Shown here one piece after another: positions 9,233-15,836 of a stretch of DNA of 19,805 bases (within the stretch, counting starts at the first letter, position 1; the number at the start of each line of letters is the position of its first letter). The notes under the pieces were generated by a model. The model saw only the letters and a list, made by a program, of their open reading frames with translations, made no database searches and was not told where the DNA came from. The DNA comes from CAYUEN01 sp964443745 (GTDB lineage: Bacteria > Campylobacterota > Campylobacteria > Campylobacterales > QNZT01): positions 1 to 19,805 of the forward strand of contig CAYUEN010000034.1 in the NCBI GenBank assembly GCA_964443745.1. Direction: 5' to 3'. The position numbers were made by a program, and so were the translations under genes.

Positions 9233-10009
9233 TTGAGCGGAAATAAAATCGCGATCGTTTTGTTGTCTCTCTTCTGTTTTTGTCAGGGAGCGGAGATGTC
9301 GGACGACGATATGGACGGTATCGCGAACGCTATCGACAAGTGTCCCGATACGCCGTTGACGGATATCGTCGATGCCACCGGATGTACGGTCGAAAAGGTG
9401 GTTTACCCTAGAGAATATCATATTTCCATCGAAGCTGGATATGCGTATGGCAGATACGATGAAGAGCGCCAAAGATCTCATCTGCTCTCTTTGCGTTTCG
9501 AGAGTGACGATCTGGGAGCGTTTATCTACACATCCGACTACTCTCTTTCTGATGGAGAGGATGGGATGGACGATAGCGTGGTCGGATTTTTCTACCGTTT
9601 CTCATCCCGGGGATGGCATTACAAAACGACACTGGGGGCGTATCTGCCCACTTCCGACGAGGATGAGAACGAAATCGACTATTTTTTCTCGTTGAGGGGT
9701 ACCTACGTATTTAATAAGATGGATTTTTTTGCGGACATACGCCACACCTTCGTTTCTGATTTTGGCAAACAGGATACGAATCGTTTGCTTGTCGGAGTCG
9801 GAATGGCGTGGAATGAGGTATTCTATACCTCTTTTTCTTATTCGGTCCAGAGTGCATTTTACGACAACGACTCCAATCTGCAAAGTTTTTCCCTCTTTGG
9901 AAGTTATGCATTTGACGATCGTCTCTCTTTTTATACCGATCTTTCGAAAGGAGTGGACGCATTCTCGAAAGACTACACATTGCTTATGATGATCGGTTAC
10001 TCTTTCTAA
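9233..10009 (+). CDS. Outer-membrane beta-barrel with N-terminal TSP3-like calcium loop
   Basis: A 258-aa protein. The start is a TTG with AGGAA 7 nt upstream; the only in-frame ATGs lie too far inside. A signal peptide ends near CFCQGA (residue 20). The mature N-terminus carries DDDMDG (24-29) and then CPDTP, with Cys37 and Cys51. This is a thrombospondin type-3-like calcium-binding repeat as found in OprF/OmpA-type linkers. From about residue 58 on, alternating aromatic beta strands (about 12 by eye) run to a C-terminal phenylalanine (IGYSF), the classic outer-membrane assembly signal. No OmpA peptidoglycan-binding domain follows the calcium loop. It probably forms a small pore or structural barrel; the substrate cannot be read from the sequence. 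It sits 24 nt after the small basic protein gene. Confidence 0.82.
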   Translation: MSGNKIAIVLLSLFCFCQGAEMSDDDMDGIANAIDKCPDTPLTDIVDATGCTVEKVVYPREYHISIEAGYAYGRYDEERQRSHLLSLRFESDDLGAFIYTSDYSLSDGEDGMDDSVVGFFYRFSSRGWHYKTTLGAYLPTSDEDENEIDYFFSLRGTYVFNKMDFFADIRHTFVSDFGKQDTNRLLVGVGMAWNEVFYTSFSYSVQSAFYDNDSNLQSFSLFGSYAFDDRLSFYTDLSKGVDAFSKDYTLLMMIGYSF

Positions 10010-10014
10010 CCCCT

Positions 10015-10033
10015 TAATACTTAGGTAATACTT
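10015..10033 (+). promoter_or_regulatory. TAATACTT direct repeat, candidate operator
   Basis: TAATACTT occurs at 10015-10022 and exactly again at 10026-10033, an 11-bp period. The second copy lies 6 nt before the -10 TATAAT, so a bound regulator would overlap the -35 region. The same octamer, again 6 nt before TATAAT, precedes the Spy-like gene at 12388. Confidence 0.4.
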
Positions 10034-10039
10034 CCATTT

Positions 10040-10045
10040 TATAAT
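10040..10045 (+). promoter_or_regulatory. -10 element of the DUF2202 lipoprotein gene
   Basis: TATAAT lies 33 nt before the ATG at 10079, with AAAGGAG as a strong ribosome binding site in between. No -35 hexamer is seen; the direct repeat occupies that position. Confidence 0.5.
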
Positions 10046-10078
10046 TACACCGTAACTTTAAAATATAAAGGAGATAAA

Positions 10079-11371
10079 ATGATAAAGAGAAAATCGATGA
10101 CGACGATAGCTCTTTCACTAGCCGTATCGGCTTTTTTGATCGGATGCGGGGGCAGTGACGAAGCGACGGAGAATACGTTGACAGGCTATTTCGTAGATGC
10201 GCCGGTAGCGGGACTTCAGTATAGAAGCAGTTCCGGCATTACCGGGGAGACGGATTCGTATGGTAGATTTCGCTATAGAGCGGGAGATGAAGTGATGTTT
10301 ACCATCGGAGATCTCTCTTTGGGAGAAGCGAAACCGGAGACGGACGGATTGGTGACACCCGAGATACTGGCACAAAACAACCAAGAGTTGGAAGTGTTGT
10401 TACTCAGAGTGCTCCAGTCGCTCGACAGCGACGGCGATCCCAGTAACGGTATCACGATTTCCCAGGAGGTGGTCGATTCTATGAAAACGCTTTCGGAGAC
10501 CACTTCGATCGCACAGTTTGTGAACAACGAATCGGCACTGCTGAATCTAAAAAACGAGAGTGCGTTCACACTGGCACTCGATGAAGATTACGATGGCAAA
10601 ATCGATGTGGATCCCGTAACGGCCCAGATGCATTTTTCAAACACTCTTACCCATTGGCAACAAGGATATCGTCCGGATGCCAACGTTTCTCAGGGAGCCG
10701 GAAGTATGTATGGTCCCGGAGGCGGGCAGGGATATGGAAACGGCTATGGCGCAGGTACGGGAGCAGGAGCGGGAATTCCAGATCTTTCGACTTATCCCAA
10801 AGCCGATTTGACCGACGCTCAGAAATACGCTTTGGCTTATATGTGGAACGAAGAGAAATTGGCGAAGGATATCTATCTGGCGCTCAACGAGCTCTATCCG
10901 ACACAGCAGTTCTACAATATCGCTACCCGATCCGAAACGCGTCATGAAGCGAGTGTCGAAGAGGTTGTTCAGAGATACGATATCAATATAACCAATCTGC
11001 AGGATTATACCGTCAACTATTCCGAAGAGGAGTTACGGGCGCTACCGGCGGGAAGCTACGCGATAGAGGGGATTCAGAATCTCTATGATGCGCTCTATGC
11101 AAAAGGTTCCCAATCGAAGACGGATGCGTTGCAGGTAGGCTGTATGGTGGAGGTGACGGATATCGACGATCTCAATCGTTTCATCGATACGGCACGAGAG
11201 GTGAATGCGACGGATTTGGTCGATGTGTTTACCAATCTCAGAGCCGGCAGTTACAACCACTACTGGGCTTTCGACGCCGCATTGAAAGCCTCCGGTGTGA
11301 GCGAAGGATGCGCCAGTGCGGGAGAGGAGTATGCCAAAACACCGGAAGAGTATCCGCAGCATATGCATTGA
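10079..11371 (+). CDS. DUF2202 ferritin-like lipoprotein
   Basis: A 430-aa lipoprotein: signal with lipobox FLIGC, lipidated Cys23. Residues 35-125 hold the module shared with the giant lipoprotein (TGYF, GLQYR, GDLSLG, NGITI). A Gly/Tyr/Ala-rich linker lies near 207-235. Residues about 243-418 are a DUF2202 domain, a ferritin-like four-helix family. Candidate metal ligands are EEKLAKD, ETRHE (ExxH), a later Glu in CMVEV and His in GSYNHYWAF. Cysteines in GCMVEV and SEGCAS could pair. DUF2202 has no established function; the fold suggests iron or metal binding at the cell surface or periplasm. AAGGAG precedes the ATG, and an ATG at codon 7 is a weaker alternative. The promoter carries the TAATACTT repeat. 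No convincing terminator follows in 11372-11454. Confidence 0.88.
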   Translation: MIKRKSMTTIALSLAVSAFLIGCGGSDEATENTLTGYFVDAPVAGLQYRSSSGITGETDSYGRFRYRAGDEVMFTIGDLSLGEAKPETDGLVTPEILAQNNQELEVLLLRVLQSLDSDGDPSNGITISQEVVDSMKTLSETTSIAQFVNNESALLNLKNESAFTLALDEDYDGKIDVDPVTAQMHFSNTLTHWQQGYRPDANVSQGAGSMYGPGGGQGYGNGYGAGTGAGAGIPDLSTYPKADLTDAQKYALAYMWNEEKLAKDIYLALNELYPTQQFYNIATRSETRHEASVEEVVQRYDINITNLQDYTVNYSEEELRALPAGSYAIEGIQNLYDALYAKGSQSKTDALQVGCMVEVTDIDDLNRFIDTAREVNATDLVDVFTNLRAGSYNHYWAFDAALKASGVSEGCASAGEEYAKTPEEYPQHMH

Positions 11372-11454
11372 TGGCCTCGGGTGCGGTCGACTCCTTTTTG
11401 ACCGTATCCGAACGCGTGATCGCCTTTTAATCTCGAATGATATACAATTGACTT

Positions 11455-11970
11455 ATGCAAAAAATAATCGTTTTTATGATTCTTCTCATCGTTCTGTATG
11501 GCGTATACAATACCTATACCAAAAACGGGCCGCAAGGCGTGCACGAGGAGGAGTCGTGCGAAGTGTGCGATCTTCGGTACCGAAAGAGTCAGGAGCTCAA
11601 AAAGGAGCTCTCGATGCTTCATACCCCCGAATATATTCTCGAATATATCGTCGATGTGATCGATCATGGTTCGAACACGCTGGGATTTGAAGGGGGAGTG
11701 ATGGAAGGAGGCTACGCGGTGCCGGAGGATGCGAAAAAGATCGCCTGTTACGTGTTGGAACTCTCCGGCAGAAAATGTCCCGAACCCTATCCGAAGGATG
11801 CGGCGATGTTTTTTACCAGTATCTGCGGCGGCTGCCACGGAAACGACGGCAGAGGTGTCGGAGGAAAATATCCGGATCTGACGAGAAAGAAGCTTTTGGG
11901 TATCGAACGGAAAGAGGATCTTTTGAGACGGGAACTCGCCCGCCTCGAAAAGCAAAAGCATAAGGAGTAG
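11455..11970 (+). CDS. Membrane-anchored monohaem c-type cytochrome
   Basis: A 171-aa protein. Residues 3-19 are a single N-terminal membrane segment, so the rest should face the periplasm. The haem site is C124-GG-C127-H128 followed by GNDGRG, typical of class I cytochrome c, and then GKYPDL. No clear distal methionine follows, so the sixth ligand is uncertain. A second motif, C35-EV-C38, is followed by Asp instead of His and is not a standard haem site. A further Cys pair is present near IACYV and GRKCP. The C-terminus is a charged helix. The ATG at 11455 lacks a good ribosome binding site, so translation may depend on the upstream gene 83 nt away. The stop lies one nucleotide from that of the convergent Spy-like gene. 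Electron partner unknown. Confidence 0.85.
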   Translation: MQKIIVFMILLIVLYGVYNTYTKNGPQGVHEEESCEVCDLRYRKSQELKKELSMLHTPEYILEYIVDVIDHGSNTLGFEGGVMEGGYAVPEDAKKIACYVLELSGRKCPEPYPKDAAMFFTSICGGCHGNDGRGVGGKYPDLTRKKLLGIERKEDLLRRELARLEKQKHKE

Positions 11971-11971
11971 A

Positions 11972-12388
11972 CTATTTATTCCTCAAATAGCTCAATTGTG
12001 CGGGGGTGAGGATTTTTTGCGTATCGTGGATACATTTCAGATGCGCCATGGTCGCTTTCGTTTTGAGTTTCGCGACTTTCTCCACCGCCGCTTTCAGCGT
12101 TTGCGGTTTTTCGCCCCGAAGTATTTTTTCGGCGATCTCCCGCTCCAGCTTCGATAGTTGGGGTTTGATCTGCGCTATCGCCGACATCGTCTCTTTGCGC
12201 ACCCGTTCGAGCGCGGCTTTTTGTGTCTGTGTCAAGGCGAGTTCGGGATCGTTCCATTTTTGCATGACCATTTTCGTATAGTGAGGCATTTTCCCCGTTA
12301 TCAGGAAGGGTTTCGACTGAGGTCTGGGTGTTGAAAAAGCGAGCAGCGAAGCGGTTAGAAACACCGTTGCGAATATATGTTTTTTCAT
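11972..12388 (-). CDS. Spy/CpxP-like periplasmic LTxxQ-motif protein
   Basis: A 138-aa protein with a signal peptide (MKKHIFATVFLTASLLAF). It is mostly helical with two canonical LTxxQ motifs, LTQTQ (52-56) and LTPAQ (127-131), the hallmark of the Spy/CpxP/ZraP/CnrX superfamily. Members are periplasmic chaperones or metal-sensing partners of two-component systems. A single cysteine (C119) lies just before the second motif. The frame extends upstream to 12487, but the ATG at 12388 is chosen because it begins the signal peptide and has AAGGAG 11 nt before it and a TATAAT promoter behind. No sensor kinase or response regulator is in the window. Whether it acts as chaperone, metal binder or sensor cannot be told from the sequence. 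Confidence 0.88.
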   Translation of the reverse strand: MKKHIFATVFLTASLLAFSTPRPQSKPFLITGKMPHYTKMVMQKWNDPELALTQTQKAALERVRKETMSAIAQIKPQLSKLEREIAEKILRGEKPQTLKAAVEKVAKLKTKATMAHLKCIHDTQKILTPAQLSYLRNK

Positions 12389-12427
12389 TTTCGTTTTGTC
12401 TCCTTTTCGTATTGAAGATAAGTTTAG

Positions 12428-12447
12428 ATTATATCGCAAAAGTATTA
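12428..12447 (-). promoter_or_regulatory. Promoter of the Spy-like gene with TAATACTT motif
   Basis: On the minus strand TAATACTT (12447-12440) is followed after 6 nt by TATAAT (12433-12428), about 40 nt before the ATG. Both the octamer and the spacing match the DUF2202 lipoprotein promoter. Here no second half-site is visible 11 bp upstream. Confidence 0.45.
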
Positions 12448-12464
12448 AACCTCCTGCCTTGTCC

Positions 12465-12481
12465 GCACCGCGGAGCGGTAC
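12465..12481. repeat. Short GC-rich hairpin between MFS and Spy-like genes
   Basis: GCACCGC and GCGGTAC face each other around GGA (7 bp with one wobble). A second inverted repeat, AGCGAG/CTCGCT, lies between this and the MFS stop codon at 12511. No T-run follows on either strand, so neither is a classical terminator. It may be an intergenic palindromic repeat or a Rho-type transcript end. Confidence 0.35.
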
Positions 12482-12510
12482 GAACATAGCGAGATACGAA
12501 GGCTCGCTGC

Positions 12511-13854
12511 CTATTTTCGCGCTCCTTCCTTATGCAGGAAATTTTTGATCCGCTCTTCGTCGATCCGCTCTTCGTCGTATTTGATGACGATCAGTTCCTC
12601 GGTTTCGTTGACATAAAAATCGGTGATTCCCTCCACTACTTTCAATCCCGCGATTTTCTCCTTGTCGTATTCGTCGAAACCCAGAAAGAGGTTGGCGCGT
12701 AGGCCCGGATTTCGCATCGTGACGATCCAGTAGATCCACAGCAGAGAAATCGCCAAAACAAAAAGCGCCACACCTTTTTCTCCGTAATGCTGATAGAGCC
12801 ATCCGCCGATCGCCCCGCCCAGAAAGATCCCGACGTACGCGAAGGTGTTGGCCACGCCGAGCGCCGCGCCTTTTTGGTGGACTTTGGCGAATTTGCTCAC
12901 GAAACTCTGCAGTAGCGGTTCGAACATATTGAAGCCGATGAAGAAAAACACCGCACCCACGGCGAACCAGACGAATGCGGTCGCGAAGCCCATCAGGAGA
13001 AACGAGGCGATGATAAAGAGGATCGAAGCGATGAAAACCTCTTTACCGCGGCTGTATTTCTCTCCGAAGACCGCCGCCGGTCCCATCGCGAGGATACCGA
13101 AGACGACGGCGGGCAGGTAGACTTTCCAGTAGTCCATCGTGGTCATACCGAATTTCTCCTTCATCAGTATCGGAATGATGAAAAAAGCGATCGCCATCGT
13201 GGAGCTGTGAAAGAGAAAGGTGATGTACATACGCACCAGATCGCTGTCTTTGAAGACGTGTTTGATCTTCGCCTCCTCTTCGCTGTAGTGATGTACGATC
13301 TGGGGAGGCTCGGGCACGGCGGTAAAGAGAATCACCAGGGCGAAGATCGCGAGCGCGGCGGTCAGCCAAAAGAGCGAGGGTACGCTCCAGATACCGGCCA
13401 TGATCGGCCCGATGATCATCGCGGCGGCGAAACTCATCGCGATCGTCATCCCCATCACCGCCATCGCATGGGCGCGTTGGTCTTCACGTACATGATCGGC
13501 GATCATTGCGGTCACGACCGATCCGATCGCTCCGGCACCCTGTAGAAAACGGCCGACAAGTAGCAGGTAGATATTGGTCGCGAGCGCCGCCACCACGGAG
13601 CCCGCGGCAAAAAGCAGCAAGCCGATCAGCAGCGTTTTCTTGCGGCCGATCTTGTCGCTGAGTACACCGAAGGGTACCTGCAAAACCGCCTGCGTCAGGG
13701 CGTATCCTCCGAGTGCGACGCCCGCGAGAAAAGCCGTTCCGCCCGGCAGGTCCTTGGCGTATTGCGACAATACAGAAAGCACGATGAAGAGTCCGAAGAA
13801 TCTGAGAGCGACGATCAGACTCAGGGGCAATACCTTTTTGACTATCTCTTTCAT
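12511..13854 (-). CDS. YajR-like MFS exporter with C-terminal ferredoxin-like domain
   Basis: A 447-aa inner-membrane transporter of the major facilitator superfamily, probably a proton-driven exporter. About 12 hydrophobic segments are visible, with the MFS motif A GVLSDKIGRKK after the second. After the last segment about 50 soluble residues follow (GLKVVEGITDFYV...), resembling the YAM domain, a ferredoxin-like cytoplasmic cap known from E. coli YajR. The total length also fits YajR. Its substrate is not known. The ATG at 13854 is chosen over an in-frame TTG at 13863, because GGAGGGAG directly abuts the TTG but lies 9-12 nt from the ATG. It follows the EamA gene by 63 nt on the same strand and may be cotranscribed. 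A small palindrome, GAGTA-TAT-TACTC (13885-13897), lies in the gap. Confidence 0.9.
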   Translation of the reverse strand: MKEIVKKVLPLSLIVALRFFGLFIVLSVLSQYAKDLPGGTAFLAGVALGGYALTQAVLQVPFGVLSDKIGRKKTLLIGLLLFAAGSVVAALATNIYLLLVGRFLQGAGAIGSVVTAMIADHVREDQRAHAMAVMGMTIAMSFAAAMIIGPIMAGIWSVPSLFWLTAALAIFALVILFTAVPEPPQIVHHYSEEEAKIKHVFKDSDLVRMYITFLFHSSTMAIAFFIIPILMKEKFGMTTMDYWKVYLPAVVFGILAMGPAAVFGEKYSRGKEVFIASILFIIASFLLMGFATAFVWFAVGAVFFFIGFNMFEPLLQSFVSKFAKVHQKGAALGVANTFAYVGIFLGGAIGGWLYQHYGEKGVALFVLAISLLWIYWIVTMRNPGLRANLFLGFDEYDKEKIAGLKVVEGITDFYVNETEELIVIKYDEERIDEERIKNFLHKEGARK

Positions 13855-13917
13855 TTCGATCAACTCCCTCCGAAAAATGTTTAAGAGTATATTACTCCTA
13901 ATTGAATACGACGAACC

Positions 13918-14787
13918 TTAACGTACGGCTCTTGTAATCAAAATCCCTCCGACGAGTATCGGAACGATACCGAAGATCTGTCTGGGAGTGGGAATCTCAT
14001 GTAGTGTGAAATAGGCGAAAAGGAGGGTAAAAAGCGGCATCAGCGCCATCATCGCGCTCATTTTGGTGATGGAGATATGCTGCAGGGTCTCTACCCAGAG
14101 GATTTTCGAAAACCCCATGATGATGAAGCCGTTGATCAAAATCAGCCATCCGACCGCCCGGAAATCTTCGATCAGCGGGAGAGGTTCGCTCAAAAAGGCG
14201 ACGAAAAAGAGAATCGGCAGCGCAAAAAGAGAGCGGAAAGTGAGAATCGTTTCGCTGGCGACGCGCTCTCCGGCCCGCTTTTGGTAGAGATTCGCGATCG
14301 GGGCGATCGCGGCGGCGACGAGTACGAGCAGATCTCCGAAATTGACGCGGAAATTCTCCGGCATCAGTACGATAACGGCACCCGCGCCCATCAAAAAGGC
14401 GCCGAGCGTATGGGTCGCATCCATCGGTTCGTCTCCGAAGAGATTGAAGTAAAGCCACGAAAAGAGCAGTTGCAAAAAGACGATCACGGCGACATTGCCG
14501 GCGGTCGTATAGCGCATCGAGAGAAAAATGAGCAGATACATCGCCGTAATCAGAAACGACGCCCTTAGCAGATCTTTGAGGGCGGATCGTTCCCACAACT
14601 GCGGTATCCGTTTTCGGAAAAAGAGCATACTGAAGAAAAAGAGGGCGGCAAAAAGCGTAGTCCATGCATAGGCGAAAACCGATCCGATACGGTGTGTGAC
14701 GATGGAGGAGACGATCGGAAACCACCCCTCGATCATGGAGAAGAGCACCATCATCGCTTCGCCTCGGCGCTCTTTGGAAAGCTTCAT
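13918..14787 (-). CDS. EamA (DMT) family transporter
   Basis: A 289-aa inner-membrane protein of the drug/metabolite transporter superfamily. Ten hydrophobic segments in two similar halves form two EamA repeats, the usual architecture and length. Typical small-residue and Pro features include YTTAGNVAVI and IANLYQKR. Likely an exporter; the substrate is unknown. The ATG at 14787 overlaps the mutY stop as ATGA, with AAAGGGG about 8 nt upstream, so translation is probably coupled to mutY. The same frame stays open to 15147, but that extension lies wholly inside mutY and has non-membrane, Arg-rich composition, so it is not taken as coding. The MFS gene follows. Confidence 0.9.
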   Translation of the reverse strand: MKLSKERRGEAMMVLFSMIEGWFPIVSSIVTHRIGSVFAYAWTTLFAALFFFSMLFFRKRIPQLWERSALKDLLRASFLITAMYLLIFLSMRYTTAGNVAVIVFLQLLFSWLYFNLFGDEPMDATHTLGAFLMGAGAVIVLMPENFRVNFGDLLVLVAAAIAPIANLYQKRAGERVASETILTFRSLFALPILFFVAFLSEPLPLIEDFRAVGWLILINGFIIMGFSKILWVETLQHISITKMSAMMALMPLFTLLFAYFTLHEIPTPRQIFGIVPILVGGILITRAVR

Positions 14788-15752
14788 GAAAGATACCCCT
14801 TTTTTTGCAGTATCTCGACGATCTTTTTGTCGACTCCGGAAAGCGGAAGCTGTTTTATCTCCGCCAGGGTATAACAGCGAAGCGAAGCGGGTGCCGGTGT
14901 GAGGCAGAGTCGGTTTTCGAGTCGAAAATGGGTGTAGCTTTGGCGTACCGTACCGATGTTGATCGCATTTTCGGGCGGGGTTTCGTGTGTCTGAAACCCC
15001 CAGAGCCCATGCAAAAAACGCCCCGTTCGCCGATGCATTCCCACGCTTCCTTCCCGCCAGGGGATCACGAAAACGCCTCGTTTGAGCGGAACGTTTTTCG
15101 CACGTCTGCGGGGGTAGTCGAACCGGCCGCTTCGATGTGCGCCGCAAATGGTACGAAAAGGGCAGTCAAGACACTCCGGATTGTCCGGTTTGCAGCGCAA
15201 GGCGCCGATATCCATCATCGCCTGGTTGTAATCGAAAGGATTGCGGGTATCGAGCATCGTCTCGGCGAGTTCGTGAAGCCTCTTTTGGGTGGGGTGCGCG
15301 ATCGTGAAAACCCGACAGAGGATACGCCGTACGTTCGCCTCCATTACCGCGACCGGTTTTTTGTATGCGAAGGCGAGGATCGCGGTGGCGGTGTTGGGGC
15401 CGATACCGGGGAGCGCCAGAAGCGCTTCGTAGGTTCGGGGAAGTCGGGGAGAGGCGATTCGTGCGGCGCGATGGAGATTACGGGCGCGCGTATAGTATCC
15501 AAGCCCCTCCCACACCTTGAGCAGCTCCTCCAGTGGGGCTTTCGCGAGTGATCGGAGTGTGGGGAAGCGCTCCAGAAAGGGAAAATAGTAACGCTCCAGT
15601 ACCGTTTTGACCTGTGTCTGCTGGAGCATCACTTCACTCACCCAGATTGCGTAGGGGTCGTCGGTATGGCGCCATGGCAGATCTTTTCGCCCATGGCGCG
15701 CGTACCAGGCATGCAGTTTTTCGTGGGTATGTTTCAGACTCTCTTTTCGCAT
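14784..15752 (-). CDS. mutY: Adenine DNA glycosylase MutY
   Basis: Removes adenine mispaired with 8-oxoguanine, preventing G:C to T:A changes. The 322-aa protein has WVSEVMLQQTQV with catalytic Glu40 (E. coli Glu37), GLGYY, and the helix-hairpin-helix LPGIGPNTA. Cys187, 194, 197 and 203 have the C-x6-C-x2-C-x5-C spacing of the [4Fe-4S] loop. A shortened C-terminal 8-oxoG-reading domain retains GLWGFQ and SYTHF. Oddly, the residue aligned with catalytic Asp138 of E. coli is Glu138 (VMEANVRR instead of LDGNVKR; codon at 15339-15341). The ATG at 15752 has no clear ribosome binding site, and a -10-like TACAAT lies only 6 nt upstream, so a leaderless transcript is possible; a TTG at 15782 is the alternative. 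It overlaps the EamA gene by ATGA and is divergent from mutS. Confidence 0.95.
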   Translation of the reverse strand: MRKESLKHTHEKLHAWYARHGRKDLPWRHTDDPYAIWVSEVMLQQTQVKTVLERYYFPFLERFPTLRSLAKAPLEELLKVWEGLGYYTRARNLHRAARIASPRLPRTYEALLALPGIGPNTATAILAFAYKKPVAVMEANVRRILCRVFTIAHPTQKRLHELAETMLDTRNPFDYNQAMMDIGALRCKPDNPECLDCPFRTICGAHRSGRFDYPRRRAKNVPLKRGVFVIPWREGSVGMHRRTGRFLHGLWGFQTHETPPENAINIGTVRQSYTHFRLENRLCLTPAPASLRCYTLAEIKQLPLSGVDKKIVEILQKKGYLS

Positions 15753-15836
15753 ACGGCTATTGTATGTAAAAATAACTATCAATGTGTTAAAATATTTTTA
15801 TCTATCACTATCCTGCAGAAGAGGAATGCGCGCAGC
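15753..15836. promoter_or_regulatory. Divergent mutY/mutS7 promoter region
   Basis: An AT-rich 84-bp gap between divergent repair genes. On the minus strand TACAAT (15764-15759) is a -10 candidate for mutY. On the plus strand TAAAAT (15788-15793) is a -10 candidate for mutS, and AGAGGA (15820-15825) is its probable ribosome binding site. No -35 hexamers were recognised. Confidence 0.4.

Noticed and set aside
11385..11412. CGGTC/GACCG inverted repeat after the DUF2202 gene as a terminator
   Set aside because: Only 5 bp with an 11-nt loop and no T-run after the stem; too weak to call.
11260..11961. 233-codon minus-strand open frame
   Set aside because: Shadow of the cytochrome c and the 3' end of the DUF2202 gene. 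The plus-strand CxxCH protein is the real one.
12389..12487. N-terminal extension of the Spy-like protein
   Set aside because: It would run through the TATAAT promoter and place 33 residues before a perfect signal peptide.
14788..15147. Upstream extension of the EamA frame
   Set aside because: Lies entirely within mutY in another frame, is Arg-rich and not membrane-like. ATG 14787 has the ATGA overlap and a ribosome binding site.
15666..15836. N-terminal extension of the MutS7 frame
   Set aside because: Mostly antisense to mutY, not MutS-like, and it crosses the promoter gap. The conserved MutS sequence begins after 15837.
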